A stretch of DNA of 14,694 nt from Desulfurococcales archaeon (GTDB lineage: Archaea > Thermoproteota > Thermoprotei_A > Sulfolobales > NBVN01). Every line of letters begins with the position of its first letter. Within the stretch, counting starts at the first letter, position 1. Location: NCBI GenBank assembly GCA_023255965.1, contig JAGDWE010000005.1, forward strand, positions 1-14,694, in the 5' to 3' direction. Positions 6,864 through 14,480 of this stretch are shown here, in pieces. The notes under the pieces are model-generated. The model was not told the origin of the DNA and searched no databases. It was given only the letters and a program-made list of their open reading frames with translations. A program made the translations under genes and the position numbers.

Positions 6864-8378
6864 TCAACGTATTTTCCTTAGCTTACTAAGCATTTGATAA
6901 GTTGGACATCTGGTTAGTGGGTGATTAGCCATTACTTGATTTAGCCTACTTACTGAGGTGTTCTTAGGATATCGCTTAAGTTTTTCCGGATTGTTATAAG
7001 CTTCTTCAATTACCTCCTTATATATGCTGGCGTAGTATTCTATAGATTCTTTACTTTCGCTTTCAGTGAATTCTATCATATGGGCTTCCTTAACGATTAA
7101 TGGAAAGTATATCGTTGGTGCATGTACCCCCCTATCGAGCAATGCCTTAGCTACGTCCTCAGCAGTAACTCCAGTGTCCCTAAAAAGGTTTTCAAGGCTA
7201 ATCACTACCTCATGTTTCCTGAATTTATTGTCGCCATATGGTATAGTAATGCCCTTTAAGTCCTTAATCAACTTTATAAAGTAATTGGTATTTATCACAG
7301 CAACCTCGCAGACCTCGCGTATTTCAGGCCCTAGTGACAGCAGGTATATGAATGACTTAACCAATGGAATTACATTCCCATAGAACTGTGAAACCCTACC
7401 TATGGTTTTACTTCTATTATAGCTTAAGAAGTACTTACTACCATTAAAACCTATAGTAGGTACTGGGAGGTAGTCCACCAATTCACCTTTAGCGCAGATT
7501 ACGCCAGCACCAGGACCTCCTCCGCCATGGGGTGCACCGAACGTTTTATGTATGTTTAAATGTACTATGTCGAATCCCATATCGCCGGGCCTGACAATGC
7601 CAAGTATGCCATTTAGATTTGCTCCATCGTAGTAGAGTAGGCCGCCAGCACCATGTACTTCGTCTGCTATCTCAAGGATCCTACTCTCAAATATTCCTAA
7701 AGTATTGGGATTAGTTAACATCATACCTGCCGTCTTACTACCAAGTACTGCCTTAAGTGCTCTAATATCTACTTCACCGCTCTCAGAGGTAGGTATTCTT
7801 ATTATCTTAAATCCAGCCATAGCTGCACTTGCTGGATTACTTCCATGAGCATTATCAGGAATTAACATTTCATCCCTAAAGGACTCACCTCTATCTATAT
7901 GGTACTTCTTAATCATTAAAGCGCCTGCGAATTCGCCTGAAGCACCCGCAGGGGGTTGTAGACAACATTCATCCGTACCTGTGATTTCAGCTAACCACCT
8001 TTGAAGGTGGTACATTATCTCAAGTATCCCTTGGACTGTATCTTCATCCTGATATGGATGAAGCCCTGTTACTCTCTCGTCTATTAACTCCTCGCATATC
8101 TTAGGATTATACTTCATTGTACATGAACCAAGAGGTACCGGCCCTAGGTCAACTCCATAACTCATCTGACTTAATCTAGTGAAATGCCTTACGACCTCTA
8201 TCTCGGAGAGGTTGGGAATCCTCGGTAATTCGGATCTAAGGATTTCTTTTGGTAAGTAGTTCTTTACATCACCTACTTCACGTACTATGTCTGTGTCGAT
8301 GGTTATATTAAAGGTAGGCTTTGAACATGTACTTACCTCGAATAGTAATGGTTCATTCCATCTGGCCTGTTGCCACAT
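6864..8378 (-). CDS. gcvPB: Glycine dehydrogenase (decarboxylating) subunit 2, P-protein
   Basis: The 504-aa protein is the PLP-carrying half of the split glycine decarboxylase (P protein). With subunit 1 it decarboxylates glycine and passes the aminomethyl group to lipoyl-GcvH. Visible motifs are YGVDLGPVPLGSCTMKYNPK (74-93), PPAGASGEFAGALMIKKYH (142-160), AHGSNPASAAMAGF (177-190), DGANLNGI (251-258) and NIHKTFGAPHGGGGPGAG (275-292), in which K278 is the expected PLP Schiff-base lysine. The length is normal for this subunit. The ATG at 8378 follows the gcvPA stop with no gap. Its ribosome-binding site AGGTGGT (8384-8390 on this strand) lies inside the last gcvPA codons (Gly-Gly), so the two subunits are probably translated in a coupled manner. 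Confidence 0.97.
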   Translation of the reverse strand: MWQQARWNEPLLFEVSTCSKPTFNITIDTDIVREVGDVKNYLPKEILRSELPRIPNLSEIEVVRHFTRLSQMSYGVDLGPVPLGSCTMKYNPKICEELIDERVTGLHPYQDEDTVQGILEIMYHLQRWLAEITGTDECCLQPPAGASGEFAGALMIKKYHIDRGESFRDEMLIPDNAHGSNPASAAMAGFKIIRIPTSESGEVDIRALKAVLGSKTAGMMLTNPNTLGIFESRILEIADEVHGAGGLLYYDGANLNGILGIVRPGDMGFDIVHLNIHKTFGAPHGGGGPGAGVICAKGELVDYLPVPTIGFNGSKYFLSYNRSKTIGRVSQFYGNVIPLVKSFIYLLSLGPEIREVCEVAVINTNYFIKLIKDLKGITIPYGDNKFRKHEVVISLENLFRDTGVTAEDVAKALLDRGVHAPTIYFPLIVKEAHMIEFTESESKESIEYYASIYKEVIEEAYNNPEKLKRYPKNTSVSRLNQVMANHPLTRCPTYQMLSKLRKIR

Positions 8379-9770
8379 TTACATACCACCTCTTAGCGCT
8401 CTCTCCACGGTAGTTGCTAGTAGATCTATATCTGATTTAGTGTGGAGCTCTGTAAAGCACATTATACATGACTCACCTAACTCAGGAAATACGTCACCTA
8501 TATACTTACCCCCGAGTATGCCAGCATTAAGTAGTTTTATATGTACATCGCGATACTTTTTACCCATAATAGCTAATGTTACCTCCCTAAAATACCTGCC
8601 TTCAGCAAACAAGGGTGCTTTAACTCCCTTGATCTCCGATAACCTCTTAATAGCATAGTAGGTCTTGTACAGCATGTCCTCTCCAAGTTTCTTGATCCCT
8701 TCAGAGCCTAAGAGACTTAAGTAGACGGCTGCCGCTATAGCCATTAGTGAACTGTTGGTCGTTATGTTAGATGTTGCTCTCTCACGCCTTATGTGCTGCT
8801 CCCTTGTTTGGAGTATTAATGTGAATCCTAGCGAGCCTTCGCTGTCTATGGTGGCGCCCACCAATCGACCTGGTAGTTGAGTTATCATCCTTTCATCGCG
8901 TATTCCGAGGATACCTAAAGAAGGGCCTCCAAAGTTCATGCCTAGGCCTAACGACTGCCCATCGCCGACGACTATATCAGCTCCAAGCTTACCTGGGGCT
9001 TCCAGGATACCTAATGAAATGGGCAGCGAATTAACTATCGCTAAAGCGTCGTATTTATGTATTAGGTCTATGATGTCCCTTAGGTGGACTTCAATGACGC
9101 CGAAGTAATTCGGGTTTTCGATGTACACAGCACTAACATCGCCTCTCATGAGCTTTACCTCCAGCTCACTAATGTCTATAGAACCGCTTAGCTGGTCATA
9201 TCTAACTCTATCCATCTCTGAGCTCATCCCTAAGGACCAAGTCCTTATAACCTCATATGTTTCTGGATTAACATTTAACGGAATTAGGATCTTTCGCTTT
9301 TTATTTATCCGTACCGCCATTCGTAGGGCCTCGGCAGCGGCTGTGCTCCCATTGTACATAGATGCATTTATTACTTGTACTCCATATAGCTCAGCTAGCA
9401 TGCTTTGGTACTCAAATAGTGCTTGCAGAATCCCCTGGGATATTTCAGGCTGATAGGGAGTATAACTAGTTAGAAATTCACCTCTACTAATAATATGTCT
9501 AACTACTGCAGGAACGTAATGAGCGCATACGCCCCCACCCATGAATGGCGGTGGATCTGTAAACAACCTATTTTTAGACATCAATCTATCGAAGTACCTC
9601 TTAACTTCATACTCGCTTAGCGATCTACCTAAACCTACGTTTAATTTGCGGTTAATGATTAGTTCCTTGGGTACGTCATTAAATAGCTCTAAAACGTCAT
9701 TAACGCCGATGCTCCTGAGCAGTTCCTTCTTTATCTCGGGTAATGAATTAGGTATCCATTGATGAGGCAT
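8379..9770 (-). CDS. gcvPA: Glycine dehydrogenase (decarboxylating) subunit 1, P-protein
   Basis: The 463-aa protein is the partner subunit of the split P protein, a PLP-transferase fold without the catalytic lysine. It shows PPFMGGGVCAHYVPAVVRHI (74-93), SRGEFLTSYTPYQPEISQGI (94-113), a stretch conserved in all GcvP N-terminal halves, then ASMYNGSTAAAEA and DIVVGDGQSLGLGMNFGGPS. The length is close to the usual ~450 aa. The ATG start at 9770 is preceded by a strong AGGTGGT ribosome-binding site at 9774-9780. It is the first gene of the leftward gcvPA-gcvPB operon and is divergent from gcvT across about 84 bp. Confidence 0.96.
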   Translation of the reverse strand: MPHQWIPNSLPEIKKELLRSIGVNDVLELFNDVPKELIINRKLNVGLGRSLSEYEVKRYFDRLMSKNRLFTDPPPFMGGGVCAHYVPAVVRHIISRGEFLTSYTPYQPEISQGILQALFEYQSMLAELYGVQVINASMYNGSTAAAEALRMAVRINKKRKILIPLNVNPETYEVIRTWSLGMSSEMDRVRYDQLSGSIDISELEVKLMRGDVSAVYIENPNYFGVIEVHLRDIIDLIHKYDALAIVNSLPISLGILEAPGKLGADIVVGDGQSLGLGMNFGGPSLGILGIRDERMITQLPGRLVGATIDSEGSLGFTLILQTREQHIRRERATSNITTNSSLMAIAAAVYLSLLGSEGIKKLGEDMLYKTYYAIKRLSEIKGVKAPLFAEGRYFREVTLAIMGKKYRDVHIKLLNAGILGGKYIGDVFPELGESCIMCFTELHTKSDIDLLATTVERALRGGM

Positions 9771-9773
9771 TTT

Positions 9774-9780
9774 ACCACCT
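9774..9780 (-). promoter_or_regulatory. gcvPA ribosome-binding site
   Basis: AGGTGGT, read on the minus strand, lies about three bases before the ATG at 9770. It can pair with the conserved archaeal 16S 3' end if one G-U wobble is allowed. It fixes the gcvPA start. Confidence 0.65.
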
Positions 9781-9805
9781 TAATCAATTTATTCGTTGGC
9801 AGCAT

Positions 9806-9825
9806 ATTTAAATAGCTATAAAAAC
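9806..9825. promoter_or_regulatory. Divergent glycine-cleavage promoter region
   Basis: Two AT-rich boxes lie between gcvPA and gcvT. CTATAAAAAC (9816-9825) is well placed for rightward transcription starting around 9846-9850, just before the gcvT ATG at 9855. The symmetric ATTTAAAT (9806-9813) is well placed for leftward transcription starting near 9784, which keeps the gcvPA ribosome-binding site. The shared short region would allow coordinated control of the P and T/H transcripts. I see no clear operator repeat or glycine riboswitch. Confidence 0.45.
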
Positions 9826-9854
9826 CTTCATGTCTAATATAAGCTGTGGTATGC

Positions 9855-10961
9855 ATGTTAAGGACGCCTTTAGAAGGCATTGAGAGAGCCCACGGGGCTA
9901 ACTTAGGTTTGTTTGCTGGATGGTTAACAGCTCTGGATTTTGGCGATCCGATAAGCGAGTGCAGAGCTACGAGAAGTTCGGCCACGTTATTCGATGTAAG
10001 TCATATGGGTAGGTTGGAGGTTGACGGTAATAAATCATTTGAGTTGCTTGATAAGCTAATTACTAAGGACTTAAGTACATTAAATCCTGGGGAAATGAGC
10101 GGTCCGGCTTTAATATTAAATGAGAACGGCGGCATTAAGGATGACATAATGGTATACATGGTTAACGATAATAAGTGGTTAATTGTGTGTAATGCTGTGA
10201 ATAGAGTTAAGGATATTAATTGGTTGCTGGAGTGGCGGGATAGGTTAGGATTCACTAATGGCGACGTCAGCGTTAAGGACTTAACTACCGATTCAGTATT
10301 AATTGCTGTCCAAGGGCCTAAATCATTAGAATTGCTCGAATCCATAGGTATTAAGGACGCATGTAAAATTAGCTTGCTCAACTTCATGCAGAATATTAGG
10401 GTAGGTGAATTAAGTATTTACCTTATAAGCAGAAGCGGCTGGACGGGTGAGGAAGTAAGGTCCTACGGGTTTGAGCTATGGACTGATGTATTAAATGGTG
10501 TCAAACTATATGAGTCCTTAATTAAGGCAGGTGCTAAGCCAGCGGGCTTAATAGCTAGGGATATCCTAAGAATTGAGATGGGCTACGTCCTTTACGGCAA
10601 TGACATCGATGAAGCCGTAAGCCCAATTGAAGCTAGGTACTGGATGGCATTAAGTAGGGGTAAGGATGAATGCGTGGGCTGTGATAGGGTATGGAGTAAG
10701 TATGTAGGCGGTGTTAATAGGCTGAGGTATGGACTAAAACTAAAGAGAGGAGTAAAACACATCCTTAGGAGGGGGTATAAGATCCTAGCAGGCGATGAGG
10801 TGGTTGGTGAGGTGACAAGCGGCTCCTACTCACCAACTATTGAGAGGTCTATAGGAATGGCCTATATTAAGGTGGATCACGCATATATAGGTTTTAACTT
10901 GGATGTAGATATTAGGGGGAACAGATATGAAGTTAAAATTACTGATTTCCCATTCATTTAG
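9855..10961 (+). CDS. gcvT: Aminomethyltransferase (glycine cleavage T protein)
   Basis: The 368-aa protein is GcvT, which releases ammonia from the aminomethyl-lipoyl group on GcvH and transfers the one-carbon unit to a folate or archaeal pterin carrier. The start MLRTPLEGIERAHGANLGLF, followed by AGW, fits the family's T-P-L...G-A...F-x-G-W opening. LFDVSHMGRLEVDG is the conserved D-V-S-H-M-G motif. GGIKDDIMVY, the SRSGWTGEE segment (Y-T-G-E-x-G-F equivalent) and ARDILRIEMGYVLYGNDIDE (R-x-x-x-L-R-x-E-x-G) follow. The barrel-type C-terminus contains EVVGEVTSGSYSPTIERSIG, as in other T proteins. I chose ATG 9855 over the upstream GTG 9846, because it fits the family start and GTGGT (9846-9850) may be its ribosome-binding site. 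gcvH follows after 10 bp. Confidence 0.95.
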   Translation: MLRTPLEGIERAHGANLGLFAGWLTALDFGDPISECRATRSSATLFDVSHMGRLEVDGNKSFELLDKLITKDLSTLNPGEMSGPALILNENGGIKDDIMVYMVNDNKWLIVCNAVNRVKDINWLLEWRDRLGFTNGDVSVKDLTTDSVLIAVQGPKSLELLESIGIKDACKISLLNFMQNIRVGELSIYLISRSGWTGEEVRSYGFELWTDVLNGVKLYESLIKAGAKPAGLIARDILRIEMGYVLYGNDIDEAVSPIEARYWMALSRGKDECVGCDRVWSKYVGGVNRLRYGLKLKRGVKHILRRGYKILAGDEVVGEVTSGSYSPTIERSIGMAYIKVDHAYIGFNLDVDIRGNRYEVKITDFPFI

Positions 10962-10971
10962 GGTGTAAATT

Positions 10972-11400
10972 ATGAGTGAAGCTCACATTACTGTTAGGAC
11001 ATCTACTGGCGAGTACTTAATAAGATTAGATGTTAGGTATACGGAGAGTGATGAATGGGTGCTGATAAGAGGTAATACAGCGTTGATAGGGATCACGGAT
11101 TATGCTCAGAAGAAGCTAAGGAGTATAGTTAATGTAGAGTTGCCAGCTATAGGTAAATATGTAAAGAAGGGAGAAAGCGTAGCTGTCATCGAATCAGTTA
11201 AAGCCGTAGCTGATGTTTACTCGCCATTAAGTGGTAGAATATTAGAAGTTAATAATGAGTTATTAACTCATCCTGAGTACATTAACGAGGATCCGTACGG
11301 CAAGGGCTGGATAATTAAGTTAGAGATATCAGACGTTAATGAAATTAATGATTTATTAAGTCATGAAAAGTATATAGAGAAGATAAGGAGTAGCGAGTGA
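10972..11400 (+). CDS. gcvH: Glycine cleavage H protein (lipoyl carrier)
   Basis: The 142-aa protein is GcvH, the lipoylated shuttle between the P, T and L proteins. YTESDEWVLIRGNTALIGITDYA (23-45, interrupted here only by naming) gives the typical H-protein opening with L-G-I-T-x-Y-A. ESVKAVADVYSPLSG (74-88) contains K77, the expected lipoylation lysine (E-S-V-K-A), and NEDPYGKGWIIKLE is the conserved C-terminal N-x-x-P-Y-x-x-G-W motif. The length is slightly above the usual ~125-135 aa because of an extended acidic tail. The start is fixed by AGGGTG (10960-10965), which overlaps the gcvT stop. Lipoate ligase and the L protein are not in this window. Confidence 0.96.
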   Translation: MSEAHITVRTSTGEYLIRLDVRYTESDEWVLIRGNTALIGITDYAQKKLRSIVNVELPAIGKYVKKGESVAVIESVKAVADVYSPLSGRILEVNNELLTHPEYINEDPYGKGWIIKLEISDVNEINDLLSHEKYIEKIRSSE

Positions 11401-11409
11401 GGTGGTATT

Positions 11410-11871
11410 TTGTACTTAAACTTACCGCCTAGGGTTAAGGTTTTAGAGGCCTTAGGTTCTATAGCTGATGGCAGAGTTAAAATAATTAACGAATATGAGG
11501 CTGAAGTTACATCATCGGTTGGGGATAGGAAATATGTTGTTAAGGTGGATATTAATTCACGTATGGTATTTAGCAATGATAATGGCACGTTATATAGGAA
11601 TTATGTCGGATACCCTGTAATCGCGTTTCTAATTCTGAAGAATGTAATACCATATGACGAGAGGTTAGCTAATGCATTAAAAGGTATTAATTGGCGTAGG
11701 CTTAACGAGCTATATAAGAATTACTCATTAGTCGAGAAGCATATTAAGTCCTTGATCAGCGAAAAGGGATTTAGTGGTGAGTACGTAGACCTATACATTG
11801 ATAAGGTCCTTAATAAGCTAAGGAGACTTAATCTTAAGAAGGCGAATTCTATAGAGGAGTTTATGAGATGA
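11410..11871 (+). CDS. Uncharacterised 153-aa protein in the gcvTH operon
   Basis: I do not recognise this family. The TTG start at 11410 is supported by GGTGGT (11401-11406) right after the gcvH TGA; only 9 bp separate the genes, so it is very probably cotranscribed with gcvT-gcvH. The first half looks mixed alpha/beta, with VKIINEYEAEVTSSVGDRKY and a hydrophobic VGYPVIAFLILKNVI segment (about 66-80) too short and too embedded to call a membrane helix confidently. The second half is rich in charged helices and ends with VLNKLRRLNLKKANSIEEFM. There are no cysteines and no obvious catalytic motif. Position suggests, without proving, a link to glycine cleavage or one-carbon metabolism; a nucleic-acid-binding role would equally fit the basic C-terminus. 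Confidence 0.75.
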   Translation: MYLNLPPRVKVLEALGSIADGRVKIINEYEAEVTSSVGDRKYVVKVDINSRMVFSNDNGTLYRNYVGYPVIAFLILKNVIPYDERLANALKGINWRRLNELYKNYSLVEKHIKSLISEKGFSGEYVDLYIDKVLNKLRRLNLKKANSIEEFMR

Positions 11872-11902
11872 GATCTCGGTTTAATGTACCTCGGGGCTAA
11901 TA

Positions 11903-12277
11903 ATGCCCAGAGATTATATTAGGGTAAAGGATGGATATAGGTTAATTATGGATTTATTCTCACCTTACAGACGTAGGATATATGCGTATAACGAGTCGAT
12001 AAAGGAGTTTGGATACTACCTGAAGCCTATACATATAGTAGTTAAGAAAGCTACAAATTTAAAGTATATTTACTTTGGAAGGTATTGGTACAGATTAGTT
12101 AAGATGGATGACGGCAGGGTTAAATGGATTTATATAGGTAGAGAAAAACCAGATCCCCATCTACCAGATCCCCCTTTAAATCCGTTTGAGGGTTTAAGGA
12201 TAATGGTTGTAGATGACGACGTTATCGTAGACGAGTATGTGTATAGGATCCTAAATACTTTCCCAAAAAATCGATGA
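11903..12277 (+). CDS. Uncharacterised 124-aa protein
   Basis: I do not recognise this protein. It starts with ATG 11903 after a weak GGGG (11892-11895), 31 bp beyond the previous stop and in the same direction, so it may end the gcvTH transcript. The first 85 residues are rich in aromatic and basic amino acids (for example FGRYWYRLVKMDDGRVKWIY), suggesting a small beta-rich fold. A proline-rich linker, KPDPHLPDPPLNPF (about 82-95), follows, and then a short acidic tail with IMVVDDDVIVDEYVYRI. The MVVDDD stretch only superficially resembles a response-regulator start, and there is no room for that domain. Codon use looks like that of its neighbours. It converges on the COG2433 gene with about 70 bp between stops. 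Confidence 0.65.
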   Translation: MPRDYIRVKDGYRLIMDLFSPYRRRIYAYNESIKEFGYYLKPIHIVVKKATNLKYIYFGRYWYRLVKMDDGRVKWIYIGREKPDPHLPDPPLNPFEGLRIMVVDDDVIVDEYVYRILNTFPKNR

Positions 12278-12348
12278 AAATGGGATTGATTCTTCATTAA
12301 CAACACCAATAATTATACCAAAGACGATCCTAGATCTTTCAATAAGGG
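12278..12348. other. Short convergent intergenic region, nothing identified
   Basis: This AT-rich stretch between two convergent stops has no strong hairpin, no long T run, and no box C/D pair that meets consensus. Confidence 0.4.
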
Positions 12349-14382
12349 TTAATTAAAGGTGATGTTTTGGTTCCTTAATGATCTGTACTCATTAATTATG
12401 TTGAGTAATTTATCATAGTTAACTTCATTTAGGTGTCGCTCCTTTTCCTTAAGTCTATCTTCTAATCCCTCTAGATTCATGAGAATATGTTTATTTAGTA
12501 GGACCAAGTCATCATTAAGTTCAATATAGTCCTTACATGTATATATTACAGTGTTTAATTCTCTAAAATACTTCATTATTACATCATCGCCCAGCTCTTT
12601 CGGAGTTACTACCCTTAAATTGAGATTTAGGAGAGCCCTTCTAACGGATTCATCGACAGTCTCAGGGACATCGTTGATTAATACTACTTCACGGCTCTTT
12701 ATATTGCCTAGCGAATTAGATGATTTAACTAATTCCTCCATACTTAACTTCTGTAGTTTTCGAGCTAGAATGTATTCCCCAGTAAATAAGTAATTAAAGT
12801 AGCTTCTGAAATTATCTAACGCTCTTAATGACTCTGATATCTGCATTTCTAGCTTATTCACATAATTAGTCACCGTCTCTAATCTATGCTTTAATTCAGC
12901 GATTTCTCGCTCCTTAGCTAGTTCGGCATTCAACTCTATGGATCTTAGATGTAATTGGCCTTCTAAATCATGCAGCTGCTTTTCTAATTCATTAACACGT
13001 TTAATTAATAGATCACGCTCTCTAATTACTTTCTCGATTTCATTTACAAACTTCCTATCCTTCTTATCTAATTCCTCGCTAACTAATGATTTAATGACCT
13101 TTACTAGCTCCTCATGACGTTCCTCAAGATCCCCTTTAACGATGTAATCGTTTATCACTTCCTCAATTATGTCAGCTACCGAGAAGCCTTTAATCACCTT
13201 TGCTTTATACTTTTGCATCTTTACGGTGGATAACCCTATTTCATGTAATTTACTCTCAAGTTGCCGAAGCTTATCCTCAAACTCTTTATATACTTTAATG
13301 CACGACGCTAATGCATCCCTTTCATGCGTATTCTTAATATCTACCTTATGGATTGATATGTAATCATTTACTAGCGCATCCTTCTCACTAGTGCTCATAG
13401 ATTTTGATGGAACGTAAAGCTTAACATTTAGGCTGGCCGCCAACTTTATGACAGTCTCCGGCGGCGGATTCTTATCAGTGGACACCACCACTGGTGTGCC
13501 GTACCTTAATATAAGCTGGATAATTTCATCCCTATCTAGATTCCTACTGCTAGTTATCTTCAACGGATTGAGATCTAGATCTACCACTGCTACCCCAGTT
13601 TCAATGCCTGGATCCACACCAATTATGAGATACCTCTCTGGGGTATTCTCACCATAGAATATGCTTAATGCTTTTTTATGAACTACCGGCTTAACTTTAA
13701 TGACAACGTTTAATTTCTTGAATGGTTTAATTATCCTATATACTTTATCCCTTGATGCATAAATTGTGAACAAAGCTCCTTCAATACCTCCCTTACTTCT
13801 CCTAATAAACACGTCGTAATCTATGCCCTCTCTATCTAACTCCTCTTTAATTTCCTTAACAACCCTTAGAACCGACGTCCTTAAGCCCCTCTTAAATCTA
13901 TCGGAGCTTGATCCGCCAGACCCTGGGACCCTACTTCTTCCTACTAATACCTTAACTTTATCTTCAAATACCCTTAATTCCGTACCATAGCCTTTAGCGG
14001 CTAATAGAGCTAAGAGCTCAGCAGTTCTTCTGGGGCTTAACTTGCCTTGCTCAAGGCTAATGCCTAGCTCGCGGACCAACTTACGTAAATCTATCAGCTC
14101 ACCATTAATTAACGTAACTTGAACTATCTTACTCTCAGGGGGTAGAAGCTCGAGGATCTTGATTAGGTTTTCCTTATTCCCGCCCAACTCCATGATATTA
14201 TCTATAGCAATTATATCAGGCCTCAATTCCCATAATATCCTAATAAGTCTACTTAGACTTACATGCTCGTAGGATGTTAATGTAGTACCCCTCAAGACGG
14301 CTATTGAGTAACTAAAATCGCTTAACCTCCCTCCTACAGACATTACATCTACACCAATTATAGGTCTATCATCATCTAGCAA
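12349..14382 (-). CDS. COG2433/DUF460-type predicted RNase H/RuvC-fold nuclease with coiled-coil tail
   Basis: The 677-aa protein matches the archaeal COG2433 group, annotated as a possible RuvC/YqgF-like nuclease of unknown biological role. The core RNase H-like domain (about 250-370) has LIIGVDPGIETGVAVVD (D257), VVVSTDKNPPPETV (D303) and NTHERDALASCIKVY (D356), spaced like the acidic catalytic residues of RuvC-type enzymes. Residues 1-140 look like a second, degenerate copy (IIGVDVMSVGG, DIIAIDNIMELGGNK, SPRRTAELLALLAAKGYG), with the third acidic position replaced. Residues 150-165 are Gly/Ser-rich. Residues about 365-525 form long charged heptad-like coiled coils, and about 565-620 may be a small alpha/beta domain. 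The TTG start is the first possible one, because a stop codon directly precedes it; AGGGGG (14391-14396) lies about 9 bases upstream. No neighbour suggests its substrate. Confidence 0.85.
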   Translation of the reverse strand: MLDDDRPIIGVDVMSVGGRLSDFSYSIAVLRGTTLTSYEHVSLSRLIRILWELRPDIIAIDNIMELGGNKENLIKILELLPPESKIVQVTLINGELIDLRKLVRELGISLEQGKLSPRRTAELLALLAAKGYGTELRVFEDKVKVLVGRSRVPGSGGSSSDRFKRGLRTSVLRVVKEIKEELDREGIDYDVFIRRSKGGIEGALFTIYASRDKVYRIIKPFKKLNVVIKVKPVVHKKALSIFYGENTPERYLIIGVDPGIETGVAVVDLDLNPLKITSSRNLDRDEIIQLILRYGTPVVVSTDKNPPPETVIKLAASLNVKLYVPSKSMSTSEKDALVNDYISIHKVDIKNTHERDALASCIKVYKEFEDKLRQLESKLHEIGLSTVKMQKYKAKVIKGFSVADIIEEVINDYIVKGDLEERHEELVKVIKSLVSEELDKKDRKFVNEIEKVIRERDLLIKRVNELEKQLHDLEGQLHLRSIELNAELAKEREIAELKHRLETVTNYVNKLEMQISESLRALDNFRSYFNYLFTGEYILARKLQKLSMEELVKSSNSLGNIKSREVVLINDVPETVDESVRRALLNLNLRVVTPKELGDDVIMKYFRELNTVIYTCKDYIELNDDLVLLNKHILMNLEGLEDRLKEKERHLNEVNYDKLLNIINEYRSLRNQNITFN

Positions 14383-14480
14383 CTATTACAGCCCCCTGAC
14401 GATAACACCACGTGGTTCTTACGAGATATCCTATGTTAAACCAGCTTATAATTCTTCTAAATCGTTATTTACTCTATAAT
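14383..14480. other. AT-rich spacer upstream of the COG2433 gene and the RNA candidate
   Basis: This spacer carries the ribosome-binding site of the leftward gene near 14391-14396 and TATA-like boxes for both directions. I see no gene in it. Confidence 0.4.
14445..14453 (+). promoter_or_regulatory. Candidate promoter for the right-end structured RNA
   Basis: CTTATAATT (14445-14453), preceded by TTAAACC, resembles a BRE/TATA pair and would place rightward transcription around 14472-14480, just before the GC-rich structured segment. A second AT-rich box, CTATAAT (14473-14479), lies closer. This is positional inference only. Confidence 0.3.

Noticed and set aside
9731..9985. 84-codon minus-strand frame across the gcvPA-gcvT spacer
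   Set aside because: It overlaps the starts of two certain genes and the divergent promoter, and its translation resembles no protein; it is the antisense of gcvT.
12200..12240. Response-regulator-like MVVDDD stretch in the 124-aa protein
   Set aside because: It lies at the C-terminus with only about 25 residues left, far too short for a receiver domain.
12260..12300. Possible box C-like CGATGAAAA after the 124-aa gene
   Set aside because: It deviates from consensus and has no matching D box at a plausible distance.
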